Below, piece by piece: positions 1-13,017 of a stretch of DNA of 64,000 bases. Source of the DNA: Persicaria tinctoria (lineage: Eukaryota; Streptophyta; Magnoliopsida; Caryophyllales; Polygonaceae); the NCBI GenBank assembly GCA_037127255.1, contig JBANSL010000005.1, positions 1 to 64,000 of the forward strand, read 5' to 3'. Under the pieces are notes generated by a model. The model was not told the origin of the DNA. It saw nothing but the letters and a program-made list of their open reading frames with translations, and ran no database searches. The first letter of the stretch is position 1. Every line of letters starts with the position of its first letter. The position numbers and the translations under genes are program-made.

Positions 1-3000
1 TATCTACCAAGTTACAGAGTCATTAGAGTTGGGGCTCTGCCATTTTGGATAGCTTAAGATTTCGATATATTTTCGTGTACAGTACCCTCTGAGAAAATTG
101 CGAAATATGCGACGGACTTAAAACATGGAATAATCGTCTCCGATTCAATAAATACAATATAAAACTTGTATCTTCCAACTTACAGAGTCATTAGATTTGA
201 GGCTCTGCCATTTTTTATTGCTTAAGATTTCGATATATTTTCCTATACAGTACCCAATGAGAAAATGGCGAAATATGCGACGGATTTAAAACACGGAATA
301 TTGGTCTCCAATTCAATAAATACAATATAAAACTTGTGTCTTCCAAGTTACAGAGTCATTAGAGTTGAGGCTCTGCCATTTTGGATAGCTTAAGATTTCG
401 ATATATTTCGTATACAGTACCCTATGAGAAAATGGCGAAATATGCGACAGACTTAAAACAGGGAATATTGGTCTCTGATTCAATAAATACAATATAAAAC
501 TTGTATCTACCAAGTTAAAGAGTCATTAGAGTTGAGGGTCTGCCATTTTCGATAGCTTAAGATTTCGATATATTTTCGTGTATAGTACCCTATGAGAAAA
601 TGGCGAAATATACGACGGACTAAAAACATGGAATATTGGTCTCCGATTCAATAAATACAATATAAAACTTGTATCTACCAAGTTACAGAGTCGTTAGAGT
701 TGAGGGTCTGCCATTTTGGATAGCTTAAAATTTCGATATATTTTCGTGTACAGTACCCTATGAGAAAATGGCGAAATATGCGACGGAGTTAAAACAGGGA
801 ATATTGGTCTCCGATTCAATAAATACAGTATAAAACTTGTATCTACCAAGTTACAGAGTCATTAGAGTTGAGGGTCTGCCATTTTGGATAGCTTAAGATT
901 TCGATATATTTTCGTGTACAGTACCCTATGAGAAAATGGCGAAATATGCGACGGACTTAAAACATGGAATATTGGTCTCCGATTCAATAAATACAATATA
1001 AAACTTGCATCTACCAAGTTACAGAGTGATTAGAGTTGAGGGTCTGCCATTTTGTATAGCTTAAGATTTCGATATATTTTCGTGTACAGTACCCTATGAG
1101 AAAATTGCGAAATATGCGACGGACTTAAAACATGGAATAATCGTCTCCGATTCAATAAATACAATATAAAACTTGTATCTTCCAACTTACAGAGTCATTA
1201 GATTTGAGGCTCTGCCAATTTTTATTGCTTAAGATTTCGATATATTTTCCTATACAGTACCCAATGAGAAAATGGCGAAATATGCGACGGATTTAAAACA
1301 CGGAATATTGGTCTCCAATTCAATAAATACAATATAAAACTTGTATCTACCAAGTTACAGAGTCATTAGAGTTGAGGCTCTACCATTTTGGATAGCTTAA
1401 GATTTCGATATATTTTCGTGTACAGTACCCTATGAGAAAATGGCGAAAAATGCGACAGAATTAAAACAGGGAATATTGGTCTCTGATTCAATAAATACAA
1501 TATAAAACTTGTATCTACCAAGTTACAGAGTCATTAGAGTTGAGGGTCTGCCATTTTGGATAGCTTAAGATTTCGATATATTTTCGTGTACAGTACCCTA
1601 TGAGAAAATGGCGAAATATGCGACGGACTTAAAACATGGAATATTGGTCTCCGATTCAATAAATACAATATAAAACTTGTATCTACCAAGTTATAGAGTC
1701 GTTACAGTTGAGGGTCTCCCTTTTTGGATAGCTTAAAATTTCCATATATTTTCGTGTACAGTACCTTATGAGAAAATGGCGAAATATGCGACGGACTTAA
1801 AACATTGAATATTGGTCTCCGATTCAATAAATACAATATAAAAGTTGTATCTACCAAGTTACAGAGTCATTAGAGTTGAGGGTCTGCCATTTTGGATAGC
1901 TTAAGATTTCGATATATTTTCGTGTACAATACCCTATGAGAAAATGGCAAAATATGCGACGGACTTAAAACATGGAATATTGGTCTCCGATTCAATAAAT
2001 ACAATATAAAACTTGTATCTACCAAGTTACAGAGTCATTAGAGTTGAGGGTCTGCCATTTTGGATAGCTTAAGATTTCGATATATTTTCGTGTACAGTAC
2101 CCTATGAGTAAATGGCAAAATATGCGACGGACTCAAAACATGGAATATTGGTCTCCGATTCAATAAATACAATATAAAACTTGTATCTACCAAGTTAAAG
2201 AGTCATTAGAGTTGAGGTTCTTCCATTTTGGATAGCTTAAGATTTCGATATATTTTCGTGTACAGTATTACTCTATGAGAAAATGGCAAAATATGCGACG
2301 GACTAAAAACATGAAATATTGGTCTCCGATTCAATAAATACAATATAAAACTTGTATCTACCAAGTTACAGAGTCATTAGAGTTGAGGCTTTGCCATTTT
2401 GGATTGCTTAAGATTTCGATATATTTTCGTGGACAGTGCCATATGAGAAAAAGGCGAAATATGGGACGGACTTAAAACATGGAATATTGGTCTTCGATTC
2501 AATAAATACAATATAAAACTTGTATCTTCCAACTTACAGAGTCATTAGATTTGAGGCTCTGCCATTTTGGATTGCTTAAGATTTCGATATATTTTCCTGT
2601 ACAGTACCCTGTGAGAAAATGGCGAAATATGCGACGGATTTAAAACAGGGAATATTGGTCTCCGATTTAATAAATACAGTATAAAACTTGTATCTACCAA
2701 GTTACAGAGTCATTTGAGTTGAGGCTCTACCATTTTGGATAGCTTAAGATTTCGATATATTTTCGTGTACAATACCTTATGAGAAAATGGCGAAATATGC
2801 GACGGACTTAAAACATTGAATATTGGTCTCCGATTCAATAAATACAATATAAAACTTGTATCTACCAAGTTATAGAGTCATTAGAGTTGAGGCTCTGCCA
2901 TTTTGGATTGCTTAAGATTTCGATATATTTTCGTGTACAGTACCCTATGAGAAAATGGCGAAATATGCGACGGACTGAAAACATGGAATATTGGTCTTCG

Positions 3001-5824
3001 ATTCAATAAATACAATATAAAACCTGTATCTTCCAACTTACAGAGTCATTAGATTTGAGGCTCTGCCATTTTGGATTGCTTAAGATTTTGATATATTTTC
3101 GTGTACCCTATGAGAAAATGGCGAAATATGCGACGGACATAAAACAGGGAATATTGGTCTCCGATTCAATAAATACAATATAAAACTTGTATCTACCAAG
3201 TTACAGAGTAATTAGAGTTGAGGCTCTGCCATTTTGGATAGCTTAAGATTTCAATATATTTTCGTGTACAGTACCCTATGAGAAAATTGCAAAATATGCG
3301 ACAGACTCAAAACATGGAATATTGGTCTCCGATTCAATAAATACAATATAAAACTTGTATCTACCAAGTTACAGAGTCATTAGAGTTGAGGCTCTGCCAT
3401 TTTGGATAGCTTAAGATTTCGATATATTTTCGTGTACAGTACCCTATGAGAAAATTGCGAAATATGCGACGGACTTAAAACATGGAATAATCGTCTCCGA
3501 TTCAATAAATACAATATAAAACTTGTATCTTCCAACTTACAGAGTCATTAGATTTGAGGCTCTACCATTTTTTATTGCTTAAGATTTCGATATATTTTCC
3601 TATACAGTACCCAATGAGAAAATGGCGAAATATGCGACGGATTTAAAACACGGAATATTGGTCTCCAATTCAATAAATACAATATAAAACTTGTATCTTC
3701 CAAGTTACAGAATCATTAGAGTTGAGGCTCCGCCATTTTGGATAGCTTAAGATTTCGATATATTTTCGTGTACAGTACCCTATGAGAAAATGGCGAAATA
3801 TGCGACAGACTTAAAACAGGGAATATTGGTCTCTGATTCAATAAATACAATATAAAACTTGTATCTACCAAGTTACAGAGTCATTAGAGTTGAGGGTCTG
3901 CCATTTTTGATAGCTTAAGATTTCGATATATTTTCGTGTACAGTACCCTATGAGAAAATGGCAAAATATGCGACAGACTCAAAATATGGAATATTGGTCT
4001 CCGATTAAATAATACAATATAAACCTTGTATCTACCAAGTTACAGAGTCATTAGAGTTGTGGCTCTTCCATTTTGGATAGCTTAAGATTTCGATATATTT
4101 TCGTGTCCAGTACCCTTTGAGAAAATGGCGAAATATGCGACGGACTTAAAACAGGGAATATTGGTCTCTGGTTCAATAAATACAATATAAAACTTGTATC
4201 TACCAAGTTACAGAGTCATTTGAGTTGATGCTCTGCCATTTTGGATAGCTTAAGATTTTGATATATTTTCGTGTACAGTACCCTATTAGAAAATGGCGAA
4301 ATATGCGACGGACTTAAAACATTGAATATTGGACTCCGATTCAATAAATACAATATAAAACTTGTATCTACCAAGTTACAGAGTCATTAGAGTTGAGGCT
4401 CTGCCATTTTGGATTGCTTAAGATGTCGATATATTTTCGTGTACAGTACCCTTTGAGAAAATGGCGAAATATGCGACGGACTTAAAACTGGGAATATTGG
4501 TCTCTGATTCAATAAATACAATATAAAACTTGTATCTACCAAGTTATAGAGTCATTTGAGTTGAGGCTCTCCCATTTTGGATAGCTTAAGATTTCGATAT
4601 ATTTTCGTGTACAGTACCTTATGAGAAAATGGCGAAATATGCGACGGACTTAAAACATGGAATATTGGTCTCCGATTCAATAAATACAATATAAAACTTG
4701 TATCTACCAAGTTACACAGTCATTAGAGTTGAGGCTCTGCCATTTTGGATAGCTTAAGATTTCGATATATTTTCGTGTACAGTACCCTATGAGAAAATGG
4801 TGAAATATGCGACGGACTTAAAACATGGAATATTGGTCTCCTATTCAATAAATACAATATAAAACTTGTATCTACCAAGTTACACATTCATTAGAGTTGA
4901 GGCTCTGCCATTTTGGATAGCTTAAGATTTCGATATATTTTCGTGTAGAGTACCCTATGAGAAAATGGCGAAATATGCAACGGACTTATAACATGGAATA
5001 TTGGTCTCCGATTCAATAAATACAATATAAAACTTTAATCTTCCAACTTACAGAGTCATTAGATTTAAGGCTCTGCCATTTTGGATAGCTTAAGATTTCG
5101 ATATATTTTCGTGTACAGTACCCTATGAGAAAATGGCGAAATATGCGACAGACCTAAAACATGGAATATTGGTCTCCGATTCAATAAATACAATATAAAA
5201 CTTGTATCTACCAAGTTACAGAGTCATTAGAGTTGAGGCTCTGCCATTTTGGTTGGCTTAAGATTTCGATATATTTTCGTGTACAGTACCCTATGAGAAA
5301 ATGGCGAAATATGCGACGGACTTAAAACAGGGAATATTGGTCTCCGATTCAATAAATACAATATAAAACTTGTATCTACCAAGTTACAGAGTCATTAGAG
5401 TTGAGGCTCTGCCATTTTGGATAGCTTAAGATTTCGATATATTTTCGTGTACAGTACCTTATGAGAAAATGGAAAAATATGCGATGGACTCAAAACATGG
5501 AATATTGGTCTCTGATTCAATAAATACAATATAAAACTTGTATCTACCAAGTTACAGAGTCATTAGAGTTGAGGCTCTTCCTTTTTGGATAGCTTAAGAT
5601 TTCGATATATTTTCGTGTACAGTACCCTATGAGAAAATGGCAAAATATGCGACGGACTCAAAACATGGAATATTCGTCTCCGATTCAATAATACAATATA
5701 AAACTTGTATCTACCAAGTTACAGAGTCATTAGAGTTGAGGCTCTTCCATTTTGGATAGCTTAAGATTTCGATATATTTTCGTGTACAGTACCCTATGAG
5801 AAAATGGCGAAATATGCGACGGAC
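1..5824. repeat. Satellite A, ~168 bp tandem array (about 34-35 monomers)
   Basis: The monomer starting tatctaccaagttacagag recurs at 1, 169, 337, 504 and 672 and then at 167-168 bp spacing up to 5824. Copies differ by scattered substitutions and 1-4 bp indels. Recurring internal landmarks are gatatattttcgtgtacag and ggtctccgattcaataaat. Monomer types are not random: the variant with ggaataatcgtctcc at 127, followed by a monomer carrying the tttattgctt/cctatacag variant, recurs at 1134 and 3484. The array starts before the window and stops in mid-monomer. A 167-168 bp unit is typical of plant centromeric or heterochromatic satellites; the chromosomal location is inference. Short ORFs inside it are chance. 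Confidence 0.97.
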
Positions 5825-8800
5825 ATGCTCCAAAAGGGATAAAACTTTGTGGGTAGCTTTGGTTACACCAATAAGCTGAGAAAAATGCTAAAAAACAGGA
5901 ATTTGTACGCCAATACGATCATTTTTTCGCGTGAGATTTGCAACACGACTTGTTTTTTTTTGGGTGATTTCGGGTTAATGATGGAAGTGCCATCTCTAGT
6001 CCTCCAAAAGGGCTGAAACTTTGTGGGTAACTTTAATATAACCAATAAGGTGGGGAAACGCTAAAAAACGGGAATTTGGAGGCTAATACGTTCAGCTTAC
6101 CGCGTGAGATTTGCAACACGGCTTGTATTTTAAGGGATATTGCGGATCAATGAAGAAAGTGCCATCTGTAGTGCTCCAAAAAGGCTGAAACTTTGTGGGT
6201 AGCTTTAAGATAACCAATAAGGTGGGGAAACGCTAAAAAATGAGAATTTGGAGGCTAATACAATCAGCTTACCACGTGAGATTTGCAACACGGCTTGTAT
6301 TTTAAGGGATATTGCGGATCAATGAAAAAATCCGAGTTTCGAAACATTTCATTTTTTGACCATTTAGCACCGATTTGCATGTATTTTGGGATATTTCGGG
6401 TTAATGACGGAAGTTTCATCTCCAATGTTCCAAAAGGACTAAAACTTTGTGGGTAGCTTTGGTACATCTAGTAGTGTGGGAAAGTGCAAAAAAACTATAA
6501 TTTGGAGGTCAATACGATCTACTTACCGCGTGAGATTTGCCACACAGCCTAATTTATTTTGAGCGATATGGGGTTAATGAAGAAAGTGTCATCTCTAATG
6601 CTTCAAAAGCACTGAAGCTTTGTGGTTAGCTTTGGTACATCTAATAGCGTGGAAAAGTGCAAAAAAACTAGAATTTGGAGGTCAATACGATCCCCTTACC
6701 GCGTGAGATTTGTAACACGGCCTAATTTATTTTGGGCGATTTCGTGTTAATGAATGAAGTATCGTCTTCTAGTTTTCCAAAAGGGCTGGACCTTTGTGGG
6801 TAGCTTTGGTACATCTAATAACGTGGGAAAGTGAAAAAAAACTAGAATTTGGTGGTCAATACGATCCACTTACCCCGTGAGATTTGCAACACGGCCTAAT
6901 GTATTTTGGGAGATTTTAGGTTAATGAAGGAAGTGTAATCTCTAGTGCTTCAAAACGACTGAAACTTTGTGGGTAGCTTTGGTATATCTAATAGCATGTG
7001 AAAGTGCAAAAAAACTAGAATTTGGAGGTCAATACAATCCACTTACTGCGTGAGATTTGCAACACGACCTAATTTATTTTGGGCGATTTTGGGGTTAATA
7101 AAGGAAGTGTCATCTCTAGTGCTCCAAAAGGGCTGAAACTTTTCGGGTAGCTTTGGTACATCTTATAGTGTAGGAAAGTGCAAAAAAACTAGAATTTGGA
7201 GGTCAATATGATCCACTTACCGCGTCAGATTTGCAACACGACCTAATTTTTTAGGGGGGATTTCGAGTTAATGAAGGAAGTGTCATCTCTATTGCTCCAA
7301 AATGGCTGAAACATTGTGGGTAGATTTGGTACATCTAATAACGTGGAAAAGCGCAAAAAAAATAGAATATGGAGGTCAATATGATCCACTTACCGCTTGA
7401 GATTTGCAACACGTCCTAATTTATTTTGGGCGATTTGGGGTTAATGAAGGAAGTGTCATCTCTAGTGCTCCAAAATGGCTTAAACTTTGTGAGTAGCTTT
7501 GGTACATCTAATAACGTGGGAAAGTGAAAAAAAAACTAGAATTTGGTGGTCAATACGATCCACTTACCCCGTGAGATTTGCAACCCCGACCTAATGTATT
7601 TTGGGAGATTTCGGGTTAATGAAGGAAGTGCAATCTCTAGTGTTCCAAAAGGACTGATTCTTTTTTGGTAGCTTTAGTACATCTAATAGCATGGAAAATT
7701 GCAAAAATACTAGAATTTGGAGGTCAATACGATCCACTTACCACGTGAAGTTTGCAACACAACCTAATTTATTTTGGGCGATTTTGTTTGTTAATGAAAA
7801 AGTGTCATCTCTTGTGCTCCTAAAGGGCTGAAACTTTGTGGATAGCTTTGGTACATCTAATAACGTAGTAAGTTGCAAAAAAAAATAGAATTTGGAGGTC
7901 AATACGATGCACTTACCGTGTGAAATTTGCAACACAGCCTATTTATTTTGGGCGATTTCGGGTTAATGAAGGAAGTGTCATCTGTAGTGCTCCAAAATGG
8001 CTGAAACTTTGAGGGTAGCTTTGATACATCTAATAAAGTGGAAAAGTGCAAAAAAAAACTAGAATTTGGAGGTCAATACGATCCACTTAACGCTTGAGAT
8101 TTGCAACACGACCTAATGAATTTTGGGCGATTTGGGTTTAATGAAAGAAGTGTCATCTGTAGTGCTCCAAAATGACTGAAACTTTGTGAGTAGATTTGGT
8201 ACATCTAATATCGTCAGAAAGTGCAAAACAACTAGAGTTTGGAGGTCAATACGATCCCCTTACCGCGTGAGATTTGTAACACGACCCAATTTATTTTGGG
8301 TGATTTGATGTTAATGAAGGAAGTGTCATCTCTAGTTTTCTAAAAGGGCTGGAACTTTCTGGGTAGCTTTGGTACACCTAATAACGTGGGAAAGTGTAAA
8401 AAAACTAGAAATTGGAGGTCAATATGTTCCACTTACACCATGAGATTTGAACACTGCCTAAGGTATTTTGTGAGATTTTAGGTTAATGAAGGAAGTGTAA
8501 TATCTAGTGCTCCAAAAGGACTGAAACTTTGTGGGTAGCTTTGGTACATCTGATAGCGTGGAAAGTGCAAAAAAAACTAGAATTTGGAGGTCAATACAAT
8601 CCACTTACCGCGTGATATTTGCAACACGGCATAATTTATTTTGGGCGATTTTGGGGTTAATGAAGGAAGCGTCATCTCTAGTGCTCCAAAAGGGATGAAA
8701 CTTTGTGGGTAGCTTTGGTACATCTAATAGCGTGGGAAAGTGAAAAAAAATAGAATTTGGAGGTCAATACGATCCACTTACCGCGTCAGATTTGCCACAC

Positions 8801-9570
8801 GACCTAATTTTTTTGGGGGGATTTCGAGTTAATGAAGGAAGTGTCATCTCTAGTGCTCCAAAATGACTGAAACTTTGTGGGTAGATTTGGTACATCTAAT
8901 AACGTGGGAAAGTGCAAAAAAAACTAGAATATGGAGGTCAATACGATCCACTTACCGCGTGAGATTTGCAACACGGCCTAATTTATTTTGGGTGATTTGC
9001 GGTTAATGAAGAAAGTGTCATCTCTAGTTCTCCAAAATGGCTGAAACTTTGTGGATAGCTTTGGTATATTTAATAATGTGGGAAAGTGCAAAAAAAAAAA
9101 CTAGAATTTGGAGGTCAATACGATCTACTTACCGCGTGAGATTTGCAACACGACCTAATTTATTTTGGAAGATTTCGGGTTAATGAAGTAAGTGTCATCT
9201 CCAGTGCTCCAAAAGGACTGAAACTTTGCTGGTAGCTTTGGTACATCTAATAGTGATAGCATGCATTTAGGTAGGAATAATAGTATTCGTATATTTTTCA
9301 TATGGCATAATAGTATGAGCCGTGAAACCCGACCCCAGGGTTCCAAATGGTCTAGTATTCGTATATTTTTCATATGGTATTTGATTATGATTTGGCTGCT
9401 GAGTTTCGTAACATTTTATTTTTTGACCATTTGGCCCCGACCATTATTTTAGGCGATTTTGGATTAATGAAGGAAGTGCCATCTCTAGTGCTCCAAAAGG
9501 GCTGAACTTTGTAGGTAGCTTTGGTATCACCAATAAGGTTGGGAAATGCTAAAAAAAAGTGAGTTTGGAG
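5825..9570. repeat. Satellite B, ~173 bp tandem array (about 21 monomers)
   Basis: A second tandem family, unrelated in sequence to satellite A, begins at ctccaaaagggctgaaactt and repeats every ~173-176 bp. Landmarks in each unit are gggtagctttggtacatc, a run of A before ctagaatttggaggtc, and ccgcgtgagatttgcaacac. Copies are more diverged than in satellite A. Two monomers (around 6330-6410 and 9245-9440) carry extra DNA that includes a shared stretch ending cattttttgaccattt; the second also has a duplicated attcgtatatttttcatatgg. The array ends in mid-unit where a LINE remnant begins. Small ORFs here are chance readings of the repeat. Confidence 0.95.
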
Positions 9571-10080
9571 GTTCCATTCAAAATCAATTTGGATGGAACA
9601 AAAAATTCAGATGGTTTTTTTGTTGCAGGTTTAATCATTCGAGATCATCTAGGCGAGGTGATCGCTTGTTGTCGAGCCCTCTGTGGACATAGCTCAGCTT
9701 TGATTGTGGAAGCAAGGGGCCTTTCAGCTTGGTGTCTCAAGAGCAAGGGAGCTTGGAGTCCACAATATCTTGATGGATGGCAACAATCTAACGATTATCA
9801 ATGCGGTAAAAGGATGTTGGAGTTGCCCGTGGGAGATCGAGATCATCATCTTCGACGTTATATTCTCACTACAATATTTCGACTCGGTTTCCATCTCGCA
9901 TGATTTCCACGAGATCAACATTGTGATGGATAGGATTGCTCGTCTGAAGCTGGCTAAGCCGCTTTCTATGCCTCTTCTTTTGGAAGATCGAGAGTTATGT
10001 ATCCTCATCCGAAAGGATGCTCTTAGGTGGTGGTCCAACAAGGTCAACCCCACCCAAATCTTTACCTTTTCCAAAAAAAG
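9571..10080 (+). pseudogene. LINE-type RNase H domain remnant (frameshifted)
   Basis: Translation gives the plant RVT_3/RNase H pattern. One frame has FKINLDGT, then GLIIRDHLGEVIACC and a catalytic-type EARGL near 9715. The reading then continues in another frame with LGVHNILMDGNN and ends with HDFHEINIVMDRIAR near 9930, which corresponds to the usual REANxxAD C-terminal motif. At least one frameshift lies at about 9715-9735, so this is not a working gene. It is the C-terminal end of a non-LTR retrotransposon ORF2, fused directly to the last satellite B unit. Downstream DNA to 10250 looks like its 3' tail. Confidence 0.75.
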
Positions 10081-10250
10081 GTAATACTGTATTTTATTTT
10101 ATTTTTGATACAAGGCAAAAATTTAGGGGTGGGTCAATCGCGATTGTACCACCACCCTATAACGTCTTTTCGGACGAGGTCGTTGATCACTGGGATAGAT
10201 CTCCAACCTACGAAGTTCGTCTGACGATCGAGATGGGCAAAGTGGTATGC

Positions 10251-12094
10251 TGTTGTGAGCTGAATCTGCCATGTTTTACAGTAACTTTTATATCGTTTTT
10301 TGCATACATTTCATGCATTTGGGTTATAATAATACAGAATCTGTGTAGTATATGTTTATTTGCAATATATGGAGGTCTACACAAGTTTTTGTTATATTTC
10401 GCAGAAATCGGACGCACTTTGGAGCTTAAAGAAAACTCATGGAGAAGCTAAGAATGGTGCAGCTGGAGAAAATGCCATTTTTCGGCATTCATCATTCTGA
10501 ATCAAGCTTTGATGTCTTCATAAGAGTTGTAGCCCTCGAAAAGAGCTTTCCAACGCATGGTCATATGCGTCAATCCGACAAACGAGGACTCGGGAAAGTG
10601 TGTTTTAAGAACAGAGCAGAGAGCTGAGAGATTTACTCGATCTCGAGTTAATCTACTCGATCTCGACAAAAGTTGTCCGACCACACCTAGTCGAGCAGAG
10701 CATGGTCGAGAAGATGAGAGCCAGAGCAACCCGACTCCAGAAGCCTTACTCGATCTCGAGGAAAACTAGTCGAGATCGACAAACCTTGATGACATGTCCG
10801 GAGTCGAGGAGTTGTGCCAAGTCGAGAAGCCGAGGACTGAAGACGCCGAGCACCAATCTACTCGATCTCGAGGAGCTTACTCGATCTCGAGGACCCCAGA
10901 ACCACATGACCGAGCTTGATCGAGCAGCAGCAACCCGAGACGCCCAGCCGAGCCATAGTCAACGACCATGTTACTCGATCTCGAGGAGCCGTGTCCAGGA
11001 GCCGCGTTACGCGGTTTTGCTGTCCTACGCGGTTTGGGAGTCCTTGGAGCCGAAGGAATCCGAGATTTGGCCGAGATCTATCAACATCTATCTATGGAGA
11101 GAAGACCTATCAACACATGGAAGACTTACCTATTTTAGATATAATTTCCCTTATAGATTTAATTCCTTTATTGCATTTATTTATCTTTTAAGCTTTTAGA
11201 TATAGATAGAGATATTCTATCCTTGAATAGCAAGGAGTAGAAGGCTATAAATAAAGCCCATGGGGTTGGTTTTTCATTCATTCAATTTCAGAGACACAGT
11301 TACACATAGAGGTTTTAGGAGTTCAAAGGTTTTAGGGTTTTGGCGTTCAACGAAGGTTGGAGTGCCGGGATTGTAAAGGCTTTGAATTTAGTTTAATGCA
11401 AGTTTCTTTTCATACATCAACGTCTGCTATTGTGATGAAGAGCGAGTAGTCCACCCACTTCTGGGGTTGGGGTGAACCCGACGGTGGCCATGTAAGGTGA
11501 TGTGGTAAAGGTACAATCTTTTTATGCAATTCGTCTTATATCCCTATGAGCATGATTCTTTTGCGAGAGTTGAAGGTGATCCTTGTTTGTGTTATTGAAG
11601 CGAAATTGATCTTAATGCAACTTGGGTTAATTATGTGAAAAGGGTTAGTAACAATCAGGGTTTATGCGAAAGCCTCTATATTCTTATTTGTTAATAACGA
11701 AAGTTATTTGATGGAAAGCATGATCTTTTATGCCTTTATGTGTTACTTTGCATGGTTATCGTTGTGGTGTTGATACCCTGGCTTTGGAAGTATTTTTGTT
11801 TATTGAGTTTATTCACCAAAATCTGAGTTCTGTCTTCGAAGGTTTGCAATTTAAAGTTTTTGTGTTTGCTTTATTTTCTGCTTTCGTTTGTTATTTCTTT
11901 CTTTCTTTCTGTCTTTCTGCTATTCTGTGAGATTTACAGCTACCTGAGATCAGTTGACACGCTTCCTCGAGGATCGATCCTGACTTCCCACTACTGCATA
12001 GGGAGGGAGTCCTGTAATCATTTGCAAGGGACGAAATCTGGTTTGCCTTGATTTATTTATATTTTATTTGCATATTCGATTTCCTCCTACAACA
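10251..12094 (+). mobile_element. Solo LTR of a large-LTR retrotransposon (Ty3/gypsy-like), 1844 bp
   Basis: The element starts TGTTGT and ends ACAACA, giving perfect short inverted ends. It is flanked on both sides by the 5-bp direct repeat TATGC (10246-10250 and 12095-12099), the mark of LTR-element integration. No gag-pol lies inside, so it is a solo LTR left by LTR-LTR recombination. It carries about six copies of ctcgatctcgag-type motifs between 10635 and 10990, a candidate TATA box at 11245, and a terminal region with gatcctgacttcccactac, similar to the LTR ends of large Athila/Tat-like gypsy elements. Lineage assignment is inference. Orientation is taken from the TATA box and terminal region. 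Confidence 0.85.
11245..11252 (+). promoter_or_regulatory. Candidate LTR TATA box
   Basis: The string tataaata lies near the middle of the solo LTR and is followed by a transcribed-looking leader. It is the best TATA match in the LTR and would be the U3/R promoter of the lost element. Confidence 0.45.
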
Positions 12095-12111
12095 TATGCC
12101 ACTTGGTTTTC

Positions 12112-12369
12112 CTCCCTCAACAGGCAAGTAAGACAGTCGCCCTCCACCTCAACAGGAAAGTAACCACCCTTCAGAGCTTCCAAGAGACCATGGAGTAGAC
12201 CACGAGTCTCCGCCTACAAAGCTGAAACCTGATCGCAGCCGAAAGCGCCACACGTTAAAGATCTGCCAATAGAATCACGAATTACAAAGCCGCAAGTCGC
12301 TTGACCCGAGGGAAGACTAGCGCCATCGAAATTTACTTTCACAAAATTTTCTTTAGGTTTTTCCCATTT
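12112..12369 (-). pseudogene. LINE-type RNase H domain remnant on the minus strand
   Basis: Reading the minus strand from about 12369 gives WEKPKENFVKVNFDGA, then GFVIRDSIGRSLTCGA, SAL, an in-frame stop, AETRGLLHGLLEALKGG and EVEGDCL. These match the DGA/GxVIRD/AE/EGDxL order of the plant LINE RNase H domain (RVT_3). The in-frame TAG and the missing C-terminal part make it a pseudogene. It is a different copy from the plus-strand remnant at 9571-10080, and the solo LTR lies between the two. Confidence 0.75.
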
Positions 12370-12576
12370 AATCTTTTTTTATTTCGGTTGGGTGATTCGA
12401 TTTTGGAGGGGTCTTATAGTCGGGTTTTCGCCTCCCAATTCCTCTAGTTGCGCTTTTTTCCAGTTTGTTCGTTGTTGTTTTTACGTATTGTACCCAATCA
12501 TCCACCTCGTGAAGGGCGTTAACGGAATTTTATTCCTTATTGTCCAAACATCCAAAGGGATAGGGCGAGAGTATAA

Positions 12577-13017
12577 GGGGTTGTTTGGTAACGATATCTA
12601 GATATCAAGATATCGATATCGATATCGGGAGATATCTTTGATATCTTGATATCAAGATATCGGTATCGATATCAAGATATCGATATCGGGTGATATCTTG
12701 ATATCAAGATATTGGTATCGATATCAAGATATCGATATCGGGCGGTATCGATATCAAGTGATACCTCCCAAAAAATGAGTATATCAAAATAGGTTATACT
12801 TGATATCTAGATATCAACTGATATCGATATCTGACTATTACCAAACACCAAATATCATATATCACTTGATATCAAGTGATATCTTATGCATACCAAACAC
12901 TAGATATCGATATTAGTTAAAGTTATATCGATATCTAGCCCTACCAAACACTAGATATCAGACATCGGGGGCTGATATCCGATATCTGATATCTAGATAT
13001 CAATACCAAACAGCCCC
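12577..13017. mobile_element. Tourist-like MITE (PIF/Harbinger type), 441 bp, GATATC-rich foldback
   Basis: The ends are GGGGTTGTTTGGTA and, inverted, GGGGCTGTTTGGTA; the inverted match continues inward for ~35 bp. Both sides carry the 3-bp direct repeat TAA (12574-12576 and 13018-13020), the TSD of PIF/Harbinger and Tourist MITEs. The interior is built almost wholly from overlapping gatatc/gatatcaagatatc palindromes and has no coding capacity. It ends 160 bp before the start codon of the methionine aminopeptidase gene, so it lies in that gene's promoter or 5' leader. Confidence 0.88.

Noticed and set aside
1..5824. CRISPR array
   Set aside because: Repeats are 168 bp and contiguous with no unique spacers, in a plant genome; this is a satellite.
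5863..9452. Short ORFs of 60-72 codons inside satellite B
   Set aside because: They repeat with the satellite period, have no domain, and are fixed by the monomer sequence rather than by coding selection.
10017..11199. Overlapping ORFs in three frames
   Set aside because: They lie largely within the solo LTR, disagree between frames and have no recognisable domain.
12577..13017. hAT classification of the GATATC element
   Set aside because: Flanks show only a 3-bp TAA repeat and GGGG[T/C]TGTTTGG ends, which fit Tourist/Harbinger; no 8-bp repeat is present.
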